Shown in pieces: positions 7,652 through 16,532 of a stretch of DNA of 64,000 nucleotides. Every line of letters begins with the position of its first letter. The stretch's first letter is position 1. Position numbers and translations under genes: made by a program. The notes below the pieces were generated by a model. The model was given only the letters and a program-made list of their open reading frames with translations. It did not search any database and had not been told where the DNA came from. Source of the DNA: Hazenella coriacea (GTDB lineage: Bacteria > Bacillota > Bacilli > Thermoactinomycetales > Thermoactinomycetaceae); NCBI RefSeq assembly GCF_004341825.1, contig NZ_SMAG01000005.1, forward strand, positions 1 through 64,000. Reading direction: 5' to 3'.

Positions 7652-8242
7652 ATGTTGTCAAATACAGATAGAGCTGTCGAATATCGTCAGGTTGTCACAA
7701 AAGCGGTTGTTGGAAAAGGGCGTCGATTTTCACAAGTGACTCATTCCATCCAGCCACCAGAAAATATTCACACGATCCTCGGCGCATGGGTTATTAATCA
7801 TAAGTATGAATGTAGCAAGGTTGGGGAGTCAGCAGAGGTCAGAGGAAGTTATGATATCAATATTTGGTACTCTACAAAAGGCAATACCAAAACAGATGTA
7901 GTTAAAGAGACTGTTCATTATGCGGAGCAGGTTCCACTTGGATACTATGATCGTAATGCTCACGAATCAAGTGTAGAAGTAAGCACAGTAGTTACGCAAG
8001 CCCCTAATTGTGTGGAAGCATCCATCTCTCCCCAAGAACACAAAGCGGTTCATGTTCGGGTGGAAAAAGAGCTAGTGGTTGAAATGATTGGGGAAACAAA
8101 AATTTGTGTAGCCGTCTATCCGCTTGAACATGCCGAAATGGATGATAAAGAGATGATGAGCTCTGGGTTAAGTGATGATGAGTACTTAGATCAATATGAA
8201 GAACTTGACCCCGATATAGTGATCGACGAGTTGGAAGATTAA
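7652..8242 (+). CDS. cotE: Spore coat morphogenetic protein CotE
   Basis: Outer-coat organiser made in the mother cell; it recruits outer coat proteins around the forespore. The 196-residue length, the N-terminal YRQVVTKAVVGKGRRFSQVTH, the central HTILGAWVINHKYE and the very acidic C-terminal tail (DDEYLDQYEELDPDIVIDELED) are typical of CotE. The start is ATG 7652, with GGAGG 7 nt upstream (7640-7644); an in-frame ATG at 7634 overlaps that purine tract and its own AGGGA is only 3 nt away, so it is rejected. The gene sits between ymcA and mutS as in Bacillus. A sigma-E-like -10 box precedes it. Confidence 0.95.
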   Translation: MLSNTDRAVEYRQVVTKAVVGKGRRFSQVTHSIQPPENIHTILGAWVINHKYECSKVGESAEVRGSYDINIWYSTKGNTKTDVVKETVHYAEQVPLGYYDRNAHESSVEVSTVVTQAPNCVEASISPQEHKAVHVRVEKELVVEMIGETKICVAVYPLEHAEMDDKEMMSSGLSDDEYLDQYEELDPDIVIDELED

Positions 8243-8439
8243 TACAGACTCAATGCTTCTAGAGCAAGCTTCGTTGTCTTGCTCTTATTTACCTAACTGA
8301 AAAGTAGATAATGAAGAAAGTGATGAAAAAGAGGGCGAATGCCTTCTTTTTTCTTTTGACTAACCTTTTTCCTTTTCTTCACATAACATGAGAGCATAGT
8401 GTTTCAACTATAGGTGCGTGAATGAAAGGGGAAAGGTGA

Positions 8440-9831
8440 ATGGGAGCCATAACCCTTCCTTACATTGAATTACAAACGGAAGAATCGATTCGTGATCGAA
8501 TCATAACGGATGACTTTGAACTTGCTTCATCGATTCGCTTAGAGTTATTATCAGATGGTGATTTTGCAGATCATGCTCTCGTTTTGAATGATGAATCGCA
8601 AGTGACACAAGTGAAAGATCGTCGTATACGGATGGAGCTTCTTCAATTACATGGGATTCCCATCTCTTTTACAGGTGCAGTTTTGAGAGAATATATTCTG
8701 TGTGTTTTTCAAACAAAAGTGATCGTGATGTATCGTTCGAAAGGATCAAAGGCGTGGTTGGCTGCTAACAAGAAGGTAAAAAAACGGTTTTATCGTATTC
8801 CCCAAGCAGAATCGAGCAAAGAAGTACGGCGGGTTCAGGATTTAGCGATTCGAGCGTGTTATGCTACAGGGCTCGATTATGGAATCGTAAAATGCGGGGT
8901 AGGAACAGGTAGAAAAGTTGCCATCATGAATATTTTGCCAAGCATGAAAATCAATCGAGAGATTGCAGAGGCATTTATCAAGGAGCTTGACTTATACCAA
9001 AAGCAAATCATGGAAGCAAAAGGTTCCTTAGATAAGATCGTTTTAGGAGCAGATCCTGAGTTTATCATGAAATCGCCAAAGGGGAAATTACTTGTAGCGT
9101 CTAAGTATTTTCCGGTCCGAGGAAAAGTTGGATGTGATGCGATCTGGTTAGGGGAAGATCGTACACAAAAACCGATTGTTGAGTTACGCCCCAACCCTAC
9201 ATCAGATCCTCGGCTTTTAGCAGTGAGAATTTATCAAGGGTTGATGCAAGCTTCTAAGAGAATGGCTGCAACTCCTTCGGTTTGGTTGGCTGGAGCGATG
9301 CCATATCCGGGATTCCCAATCGGTGGGCATATTCATTTTAGTGGGGTAAAAGTTAATTTTAAATTACTTAGAGCCTTAGATAATTACTTGTCTTTTTTGT
9401 TGGTAGCTGTAGAAGATCCAAAGAGAGGGGCTGAGCGAAGGCCTAGATATGGTTTTTTAGGCGACTTTCGTTATCAACCACATGGAGGATTTGAATACCG
9501 AACTCCTCCCAGTTGGTTAGTTTCTCCTACACTGACAAAAGGAGTTCTTGTGTTAGCTAAGTTAATCGCAGCTAATTATCCTTTTTTAAAACGATTACCA
9601 TTATCTGAGCTTAATGTACAAAAAGCATATTATTCTGGGGATAAATTAACAGTTACCTATTGGATCACTACCTTATGGGAAGAGTTGAAGAGCTTAGATG
9701 ATTATCAATTATATAAAAACTATTTAGATCAACTATATCGTTATTTAACATCAGGCATCTCGTGGAATGAGACTAGAGACCTAAGAAGAGTTTGGCGGAT
9801 CTACCCATATCAAAAAAGGAAACGAGCGTAA
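8440..9831 (+). CDS. Putative amidoligase (phiEco32-like COOH-NH2 ligase type 2)
   Basis: 463 aa. The segment from ~residue 200 on carries the hallmarks of glutamine-synthetase/GCS-fold COOH-NH2 ligases: LGADPEFIM, VELRPNPT, GGHIHFSG and a GFEYRTPPSW motif, which supply metal and ATP ligands. The N-terminal ~190 residues are a separate domain I cannot name. Such proteins occur in sporulating Bacillota with unknown substrates; a ligase making an amide or isopeptide bond on a peptide or spore-coat component is an inference from its place directly after cotE. GGGGAAAGGTG precedes the ATG. CATA boxes at 8388 and 8396 hint at a sporulation promoter but are too weak to call. Confidence 0.8.
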   Translation: MGAITLPYIELQTEESIRDRIITDDFELASSIRLELLSDGDFADHALVLNDESQVTQVKDRRIRMELLQLHGIPISFTGAVLREYILCVFQTKVIVMYRSKGSKAWLAANKKVKKRFYRIPQAESSKEVRRVQDLAIRACYATGLDYGIVKCGVGTGRKVAIMNILPSMKINREIAEAFIKELDLYQKQIMEAKGSLDKIVLGADPEFIMKSPKGKLLVASKYFPVRGKVGCDAIWLGEDRTQKPIVELRPNPTSDPRLLAVRIYQGLMQASKRMAATPSVWLAGAMPYPGFPIGGHIHFSGVKVNFKLLRALDNYLSFLLVAVEDPKRGAERRPRYGFLGDFRYQPHGGFEYRTPPSWLVSPTLTKGVLVLAKLIAANYPFLKRLPLSELNVQKAYYSGDKLTVTYWITTLWEELKSLDDYQLYKNYLDQLYRYLTSGISWNETRDLRRVWRIYPYQKRKRA

Positions 9832-9856
9832 AAGATATACCGCTTGTTTCCTTTTT
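9812..9856 (+). terminator. Terminator overlapping the amidoligase stop codon
   Basis: AAAAAGGAAACGAGCG pairs with CGCTTGTTTCCTTTTT (9813-9828 with 9841-9856). The left arm lies inside the last codons of the gene. It isolates mutS from the sporulation genes. Confidence 0.85.
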
Positions 9857-9907
9857 CATGTTACAATCAATAAATAATAGATTATATAAAAACCGGAGGA
9901 ATTCAGA

Positions 9908-12526
9908 TTGGCACAGTATACTCCGATGATACAGCAGTATTTAGCGATAAAGGCACAACACCCGGATGCCTTTTTATTTTTTCGTCTTGGTGACTTCTAT
10001 GAAATGTTCTTCGAAGATGCAGAAAAAGCGGCAGAGGAGTTGGAAATCACACTCACAGGCCGTGATGGTGGAAAAGGTCGCGTGCCCATGTGTGGAGTTC
10101 CTTATCATTCAGCACAAACTTATGTAGAAAAGCTGATCGAAAAAGGATATAAAGTAGCGATTTGTGAACAAGTAGAACATCCATCGGCTGCAAAAGGCGT
10201 AGTCAAGCGTGAAGTGGTTCGAGTGATTACCCCTGGGACGATTATGGAAGAAACCATGTTACATGACCAAGAAAATAATTTTTTGGTTTCAATTACATAC
10301 GATGGAGCATCTATAGGCATAGCGGCTGCAGACCTTTCAACAGGAGAATGCCATGTGACTGAAGTGAATGGTTCTGTCGATTTTGTACTTGATGAAATCT
10401 CATCGTATCAACCTAAGGAGGTTGTGGTTGATCCAGAGCTAATGGACAGGATTTCATTCATTGGACCTTTACAACAACGGATTCGTTGTTTACTTACTCC
10501 TTATGAATCGAAACATGAAGATCAGTTACAGCTGGATCAAGAGTTGTCTAGACAATTTCCTTCCTATCTCCAGGTTTGTACGACTCCTCTTCTCAGAAAA
10601 GTGATGGGTCTGTTATTCTCCTATTTACAACAGACTCAAAAGCGCTCATTGGGACATTTACAGCGATTAAATCATTATGATGCTAAACAGTATATGATGT
10701 TGGATGATGCTGCACGTCGAAATTTAGAGTTGGCTCTTACTTTAGGCGAAGGGAAAAAGAGAGGTTCTCTCTTGTGGCTTCTAGATCGTACGGCAACTGC
10801 GATGGGCAGTCGGATGTTAAAGAAGTGGCTAGACAAACCACTCCTTGATCGGACAGCCATTCAAGAACGTCAAGCGGTTGTACAAGCTTTTCTAGATGAC
10901 TTTATTTTATTAGACGAAGTACAAGATCATCTAAAACAAGTTTATGATTTGGAGCGGTTATCGGCACGTGTTTCTTATGGATCAGCCAATGCAAGAGATT
11001 TGAATGCACTTAAAAGATCATTAGAAAAGATCCCACAGTTAAAAGAAAAGTTGAGACAAACGACAAGTCCTCGTCTGCAACAACTTGGTGAGGAGATGGA
11101 TCCTTGTCCAGATGTTTGTCAATGGATTGAGCAAGCGATTCTCGATGATCCACCTATTTCTGTGAAAGAAGGGGGGATTATCAAGGAAGGACATGATCCA
11201 CAGTTAGACCAATTACGGTCTGTGCAACGGGACGGGAAAAGTTGGATTGCTCAGTTAGAAAAACAAGAGCGTGAAATAACAGGGATTAAATCTCTAAAGG
11301 TTGGTTACAATCGGGTATTTGGTTACTATATCGAAGTGACTAAGTCTAACTTACGTCTTCTGCCCGAAGGTAGATATCAACGCAAACAAACACTGACCAA
11401 TGCAGAACGGTTTATCACTCCTGAGTTAAAAGAACGGGAACAACTGATCTTGCATGCAGAAGAAAAATCAGTCGACTTGGAGTATGAATTATTTACTCAG
11501 GTGAGAGAACAAGTAGCAGAACATGTACATCGTTTACAAAGCCTTGCCGAAAAGGTAGCTGAGTTGGATGTCTTGCATGCCTTTGCCTCGATTGCTCGTC
11601 AGTATCAGTATGTCTGCCCGATGATTCATGATGGAGACCACTTAAAGATTCAAGCGGGGCGTCATCCAGTTGTTGAAGCAAGCTCATCTTCGTCCTCTTT
11701 TATTGCCAATGATGCCGAATTGGATGCTACCGAGCGCCAAATATTATTAATTACAGGTCCTAATATGGCAGGTAAAAGTACTTATATGAGACAAGTTGCT
11801 CTCATCACCTTGTTAGCACAAATCGGAAGTTTTGTACCAGCTGAACTAGCGGAGGTTCCGATTGTTGACCGGATCTTTACAAGGATTGGGGCTGCGGATG
11901 ATCTGGTTGGTGGACGAAGTACATTTATGGTAGAGATGTCTGAAACCTGTCATGCTTTAAAAGAAGCGACTTCGCGTAGCTTAATTTTATTAGATGAAGT
12001 AGGGAGAGGGACGTCAACTTACGACGGCATGGCGTTAGCCCATGCAATTGTTGAATATATACATGATCATATTGGAGCCAAGACCTTGTTTTCCACACAC
12101 TACCATGAATTAACACAACTCGATGAACCATTATCTCGTCTAGTGAATGTTCACGCCAAATGTGTAGAGAAAAATGGGAAGGTCATTTTTTTACATCGAA
12201 TTGTGCCAGGCGGAGCTGATCGTAGTTACGGAATCCATGTGGCGGAATTAGCTGGGCTTCCTGAGCTAGTCATCGAGAGGGCTAAAGTACTTCTCGCTGA
12301 ATTGGAAAATCGTTTTGAGAAGAGTGGAAAAGATTCCTCCACAGATGGACAGCTCAGTTTATTTGATTGGAAACCATCTCAGGAGAAGATTATTGTCAAA
12401 GAGGTTGGCTTATCGGAAGCCGAAAAAGAAGTTTTGGAAACGTTGAAGTCATGGGATTTGATGAACCATACACCTTTTGAGTCCATGCAATTATTATATC
12501 AATTGAAACAGAAGTTAAACGATTAG
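9908..12526 (+). CDS. mutS: DNA mismatch repair protein MutS
   Basis: Mismatch-recognition ATPase, 872 aa (normal length). The mispair-binding loop with the Phe-x-Glu motif is in RLGDFYEMFFEDA near residues 26-38. The ATPase has Walker A GPNMAGKSTYM (~616), Walker B ILLDEVGRGTSTYDG and the H-loop FSTHYHELT. The start is TTG with CCGGAGGAATT 8 nt upstream. mutL follows after 21 nt, so both are one operon. Confidence 0.98.
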   Translation: MAQYTPMIQQYLAIKAQHPDAFLFFRLGDFYEMFFEDAEKAAEELEITLTGRDGGKGRVPMCGVPYHSAQTYVEKLIEKGYKVAICEQVEHPSAAKGVVKREVVRVITPGTIMEETMLHDQENNFLVSITYDGASIGIAAADLSTGECHVTEVNGSVDFVLDEISSYQPKEVVVDPELMDRISFIGPLQQRIRCLLTPYESKHEDQLQLDQELSRQFPSYLQVCTTPLLRKVMGLLFSYLQQTQKRSLGHLQRLNHYDAKQYMMLDDAARRNLELALTLGEGKKRGSLLWLLDRTATAMGSRMLKKWLDKPLLDRTAIQERQAVVQAFLDDFILLDEVQDHLKQVYDLERLSARVSYGSANARDLNALKRSLEKIPQLKEKLRQTTSPRLQQLGEEMDPCPDVCQWIEQAILDDPPISVKEGGIIKEGHDPQLDQLRSVQRDGKSWIAQLEKQEREITGIKSLKVGYNRVFGYYIEVTKSNLRLLPEGRYQRKQTLTNAERFITPELKEREQLILHAEEKSVDLEYELFTQVREQVAEHVHRLQSLAEKVAELDVLHAFASIARQYQYVCPMIHDGDHLKIQAGRHPVVEASSSSSSFIANDAELDATERQILLITGPNMAGKSTYMRQVALITLLAQIGSFVPAELAEVPIVDRIFTRIGAADDLVGGRSTFMVEMSETCHALKEATSRSLILLDEVGRGTSTYDGMALAHAIVEYIHDHIGAKTLFSTHYHELTQLDEPLSRLVNVHAKCVEKNGKVIFLHRIVPGGADRSYGIHVAELAGLPELVIERAKVLLAELENRFEKSGKDSSTDGQLSLFDWKPSQEKIIVKEVGLSEAEKEVLETLKSWDLMNHTPFESMQLLYQLKQKLND

Positions 12527-12547
12527 CTTTTTTTGGAGGGGGAAGTC

Positions 12548-14446
12548 ATGGGGAATATTCAGATTTTGGAAGATCATCTAGCTAACCAAATTGCTGCCGG
12601 TGAGGTAGTTGAGAGACCTTCTTCCATTGTCAAAGAACTAGTCGAAAATGCAATTGATGCAAGTGCGACCCGTATTCAAGTCCAGATCGAAGAAGGGGGG
12701 ATTTCGCTCATTCGCGTTTCTGACAATGGTCGGGGGATGGAGAAGGAAGATGCCATACTTGCTTTTTCACGTCATGCAACAAGTAAAATCAAGCGAGAGC
12801 GAGATCTGTTTTCTATTCGTACCCTTGGGTTTCGTGGAGAAGCACTGCCCAGTATTGCATCAGTGGCTCGAGTGGTGTTGACAACTTCCCCCGATTCTTC
12901 TGAGTTGGCGGTAAAGGTACAGATTGAGGGAGGAGATCAATTAACCGTAGAAGATACCTCTCACTCACAAGGGACTGAAGTCATCGTTCGGGATCTTTTT
13001 TACAATACTCCTGCCCGTTTGAAGTATTTAAAAACCGTCAACACTGAAGTTAGTCATGTTGCTGATGTGGTAGGAAGACTCGCTTTGGCACATCCTAAGA
13101 TTTCTTTTCAACTGACCCATCATCAACGTGAGCTTTTTCGTACCTCAGGGGATGGTAAACTCCTTCATGTATTACATAGTTTGTACGGAAAACAAGTGTC
13201 TAGCCAATTAATTCCCTTTTCTTCGGAAAATATGGATTTTCGGCTCTCAGGATTTGTGAGTAAACCTGAGCTCACTCGATCCAGTCGTTCTTATTTATCC
13301 ATGATCCTAAATGGGCGTTATGTTCGTTCGGTCGCGATCACTCAATCGATTTTACGATCCTATGGAACCCTGCTTCCAACGGGACGCTATCCATTGGGAG
13401 TTGTTCATATTGAGATGGATCCCAAGTTGGTCGATGTAAATGTCCATCCATCCAAACTTGAAGTCCGGTTGAGTAAGGAAAAAGAGTGTTGCCAATGGAT
13501 GGAACAAACTTTAAAAGAGGCCTTTCAACAACAACGTTTTGTTCCAGTTATTACTCAGTCTCCTGGACAAGCCAAAGTGGATCGAGTGGTTGTGCAAGAT
13601 CGTTTACGCTGGGAGGAGGTTTCCACGCCTCAGGCTTCCAGCGCATATCCTTCACGAGTAGAAGAAGGAGTGCAAAGGAAAACAGAGATTAGGGAACGAG
13701 GGCAAACAATTACCGCTAATCCTTTACCAAGTGAGTCAGAAACGATCAGGGCTACTGAAGATGAGCCTCCAGTTGTAGAGAGTCAAGAGAAGCCATCTTT
13801 TTCATACCAATCTCCTTTGGCCACTCTTCCTGACAAGGATGATCATCAACCTTGTTTGAAAGAGAAGTTGCCAAGAATGGAGCCACTGAGTCAAATTCAT
13901 GGAACCTATATCATTGCTCAATCTGAGGATGGATTTTATTTATTTGACCAACATGCTGCACATGAGCGAATCTACTATGAAAAATTCTCCAAAAAAATGG
14001 AAAAGAGTAATCATCAACAACAACCTCTCCTGATGCCGATTCCGATCGATTGTTCACCTGCTGAAGCAGAAGTACTCTCTTTATATATGGATTATCTGCA
14101 ACAGTGGGGTTTGCAATTAGAACCTTTTGGTGGAGCTACTTTTTTAGTAAGATCCTATCCGGCTTGGTTTCCAGAGGGGAAACCGGATGAGTTGATTTTT
14201 GAAATGATTGATTGGCTAAAAGAGCATGGAAAAGTAGATGTGGCGATGTTAAGGGATGCGAGTGCAAAAATGATGTCATGTAAGGCAGCGATTAAAGCTA
14301 ATCGTCATCTGCGAAAAGATGAGATGGAAGGTTTGTTACAACAACTCAACCATTGCAAAAATCCTTTTACCTGTCCTCATGGACGACCTATTTTTGTTCA
14401 TTTTTCAACTTATGAATTAGAAAAAATGTTTAAGCGGGTGATGTAA
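12548..14446 (+). CDS. mutL: DNA mismatch repair endonuclease MutL
   Basis: 632 aa. The N-terminal GHKL ATPase (IAAGEVVERP, ENAIDA, DNGRGM, GFRGEAL) is followed by a variable linker (~335-450) and a C-terminal endonuclease domain with the metal motif DQHAAHERIYYE (DQHA-x2-E-x4-E), SCKAAIKA and CPHGRP. This marks the nicking-competent MutL of organisms without MutH. The ATG at 12548 has GGAGGGGGAA upstream; a TTG frame from 12533 overlaps that site and is rejected. The next gene begins directly at its stop. Confidence 0.97.
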   Translation: MGNIQILEDHLANQIAAGEVVERPSSIVKELVENAIDASATRIQVQIEEGGISLIRVSDNGRGMEKEDAILAFSRHATSKIKRERDLFSIRTLGFRGEALPSIASVARVVLTTSPDSSELAVKVQIEGGDQLTVEDTSHSQGTEVIVRDLFYNTPARLKYLKTVNTEVSHVADVVGRLALAHPKISFQLTHHQRELFRTSGDGKLLHVLHSLYGKQVSSQLIPFSSENMDFRLSGFVSKPELTRSSRSYLSMILNGRYVRSVAITQSILRSYGTLLPTGRYPLGVVHIEMDPKLVDVNVHPSKLEVRLSKEKECCQWMEQTLKEAFQQQRFVPVITQSPGQAKVDRVVVQDRLRWEEVSTPQASSAYPSRVEEGVQRKTEIRERGQTITANPLPSESETIRATEDEPPVVESQEKPSFSYQSPLATLPDKDDHQPCLKEKLPRMEPLSQIHGTYIIAQSEDGFYLFDQHAAHERIYYEKFSKKMEKSNHQQQPLLMPIPIDCSPAEAEVLSLYMDYLQQWGLQLEPFGGATFLVRSYPAWFPEGKPDELIFEMIDWLKEHGKVDVAMLRDASAKMMSCKAAIKANRHLRKDEMEGLLQQLNHCKNPFTCPHGRPIFVHFSTYELEKMFKRVM

Positions 14447-14447
14447 G

Positions 14448-15290
14448 ATTTTATTTGTCACAACATCTTTTCATCCTGGATTCAAAGAGACCGAAGAAGC
14501 GAAACATCTAGCTGAGCATCTTGGTGTTCCTTTTGTGGAGCGACATCGTGATGCTCTTCCTTCTTTATATGCTCGTACTGGTAAATCAAAAGTGATCATA
14601 ATTACCAAGCAAGAATGGCGATATGAAGATCAATTGGGGCATCGATTCACCTTTCATCCTAATATGTCTTTTTTGCGGATCAAAAATATGATCCAAGGGG
14701 TCGTAGATCCAATGGTGACTTGTTCAGGAATGAAGCCTGGGGATCAGGTTTTAGATTGTACTATGGGGATGGGAGCCGATGCGATTGTTGCTTCATTTGC
14801 GGTAGGGGAACAGGGAAAGGTGATTGCCCTAGAAAGTCAACCTGAGATTGCCGCATTAGTTCGACAAGGGCTAGCTACTTATGAAACAAAGCTTGTTAAA
14901 TGTAATCAGGCCATGCGGCGAATTCAAGTGGTACAAACGGATTATCATACTTTTTTAAAAGCCCAGCCCAATCAATCATTTGATATTGTCATTTTTGATC
15001 CAATGTTTCGGGAGACGGTTCGTTCGTCAGCTGCTATGCAAGTGTTAAAACCACTCGCTAATCCCCACCCAGTTGAGCCTTTTTCGGTAAAGGAAGCGGT
15101 TCGAGTTGCGCGAAAAGCTGTTCTATTAAAAGAGCGCGTTTATAGTACTGAGTTTACTCGACTCGGATTCGAGGTTGTCAAAAAATCTTCTCATTATGCA
15201 TGGGGGATGATTCGCCTAGGAGGGAATGAAGATGAAAACTCAACTACTGGTCATTGTAGGGCCAACTGCGGTAGGGAAAACAGCACTTAG
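14448..15290 (+). CDS. Class I SAM-dependent methyltransferase (RsmJ-like), possible ATT start
   Basis: Rossmann methyltransferase with SAM motif LDCTMGMGADAIVAS and catalytic-loop-like DIVIFDPMFRE, similar to RsmJ/YhiQ-type 16S rRNA m2G methyltransferases and to the uncharacterised Bacillota proteins placed between mutL and miaA. The substrate is not shown by the sequence. The first canonical start is GTG 14535, but the frame remains open upstream to 14442 and encodes ILFVTTSFHPGFKETEEA, the conserved beginning of this family (FVTTS). The only near-cognate start there is ATT 14448, seven bases after GGGTG, giving 280 aa. I annotate from ATT. The 3' end overlaps miaA by 59 nt. Confidence 0.8.
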   Translation: MLFVTTSFHPGFKETEEAKHLAEHLGVPFVERHRDALPSLYARTGKSKVIIITKQEWRYEDQLGHRFTFHPNMSFLRIKNMIQGVVDPMVTCSGMKPGDQVLDCTMGMGADAIVASFAVGEQGKVIALESQPEIAALVRQGLATYETKLVKCNQAMRRIQVVQTDYHTFLKAQPNQSFDIVIFDPMFRETVRSSAAMQVLKPLANPHPVEPFSVKEAVRVARKAVLLKERVYSTEFTRLGFEVVKKSSHYAWGMIRLGGNEDENSTTGHCRANCGRENST

Positions 15291-16152
15291 CATCGAGTTA
15301 GCCAAACAAATTCATGGGGAGATTTTATCAGGCGATTCCATGCAAGTTTATCGGGAAATGGATATTGGTACTGCTAAAGCTAGTATGGAGGAACGTATGG
15401 AGATTCCCCATCACTTGATTGATATGATAGACCCAGATCATCCATTTTCTGTACAGGACTTTCAACAATTAGCTAGAAAGACAATCACGGATATTGTTTC
15501 AAGAAATCATTTTCCTATTTTAGTAGGAGGAACAGGTCTCTATATTGAGTCTGTGATTCATAGCTATCAGATGCCCCATGTGGAAGAGGATCTATCTTTA
15601 CGTCAGGAATTAAACGAATATGCAGAGAAACATGGCAATGAGGCTCTACATCGTCGCTTGTATGAGGTAGACCCCGCATCTGCGGTAAAATTACATCCTA
15701 ATGATCGAAGAAGGATCATCCGTGCTATGGAAGTATATCAGGTGACTGGGAAACCTTTATCTGAGCTAAAAGGTAAAAAAGAGTCTCCTTATACTCCTTT
15801 GTGGATCGGATTAACGATGCCAAGAGATCAGTTATATGAGCGAATCAATCGGCGGGTAGATGCTATGATTGAGTTAGGACTGATTGATGAAGTGAAGCGT
15901 TTAAAGGAGAGAGGCTATCATCGGGGTTTGACTTCTATGCAGGCAATCGGTTATAAAGAGATCATGAGCTATCTACAAGGTGAGATCTCACTTGAACAGG
16001 CTATTGATATGATTAAGCAAGGGACACGGAAATACGCCAAACGACAATTGTCATGGTTTCGTCGTCTTCAGGAGATTCATTGGTTTGATGTGACGAAAGA
16101 TGGAAGTTTTGCAGAAATTCAGCGGCTAGTGGCAGGAAAGTTTCAAGCCTGA
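15232..16152 (+). CDS. miaA: tRNA dimethylallyltransferase MiaA
   Basis: Transfers dimethylallyl from DMAPP to A37 of UNN-decoding tRNAs, the step before MiaB. 306 aa with P-loop GPTAVGKTALS, the substrate motif SGDSMQVYREMDIGTAK, GGTGLYI and the C-terminal QGTRKYAKRQLSWFRR. Two ATGs compete: 15226 and 15232. AGGAGGG ends at 15224, too close to the first and ideally spaced (8 nt) for the second. The gene overlaps the methyltransferase and is followed after 46 nt by hfq, the classic miaA-hfq pair. Confidence 0.97.
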   Translation: MKTQLLVIVGPTAVGKTALSIELAKQIHGEILSGDSMQVYREMDIGTAKASMEERMEIPHHLIDMIDPDHPFSVQDFQQLARKTITDIVSRNHFPILVGGTGLYIESVIHSYQMPHVEEDLSLRQELNEYAEKHGNEALHRRLYEVDPASAVKLHPNDRRRIIRAMEVYQVTGKPLSELKGKKESPYTPLWIGLTMPRDQLYERINRRVDAMIELGLIDEVKRLKERGYHRGLTSMQAIGYKEIMSYLQGEISLEQAIDMIKQGTRKYAKRQLSWFRRLQEIHWFDVTKDGSFAEIQRLVAGKFQA

Positions 16153-16198
16153 GGAGAATAAATTAAACTAATGCAAAAATACATAGGAGGTACGGATT

Positions 16199-16441
16199 TT
16201 GAAACAATCCATCAATATTCAAGATACATTTCTTAATCAGATTCGCAAAGAATCAGTACCGGTCACCATTTACCTTGTAAATGGATTTCAGCTTCGCGGT
16301 GTCATTCGCGGATTCGATAATTTTACCATAGTTATTGATAGCGAAGGTAAACAACAAATGGTCTATAAGCATGCGATCTCTACTTTTACCCCAGCTCGTC
16401 CGGTTTCTCTCATGTCCTCAGAAGAAAATAAAGAAGCTTAA
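16199..16441 (+). CDS. hfq: RNA chaperone Hfq
   Basis: An 80-residue Sm-fold protein forming RNA-binding hexamers. The Sm1 motif ([21 protein letters not shown]) and the Sm2 signature YKHAIST are clear. The short C-terminal tail is typical of Gram-positive Hfq. The start is TTG, set by TAGGAGGTA 8 nt upstream. It is followed at once by a terminator, so it ends the mutS-mutL-miaA-hfq transcript. Confidence 0.97.
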   Translation: MKQSINIQDTFLNQIRKESVPVTIYLVNGFQLRGVIRGFDNFTIVIDSEGKQQMVYKHAISTFTPARPVSLMSSEENKEA

Positions 16442-16467
16442 ACCAAGTGAAATCACTTGGTTTTTTT
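16441..16467 (+). terminator. Terminator after hfq
   Basis: A perfect stem AACCAAGTG/CACTTGGTT with a 4-nt loop and seven T residues; its first base is the last base of the hfq stop codon. Confidence 0.92.
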
Positions 16468-16532
16468 GTTCACCAAAAACTGGGCTTCTGCGTATAGTGG
16501 AGAAGTGAATTCAGGTTAATGAGGTGAACGGC

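Noticed and set aside
16485-16510. Sigma-E type promoter before spoVK (CGTATAGT)
   Set aside because: Only six of eight -10 positions fit and no -35 match is visible.
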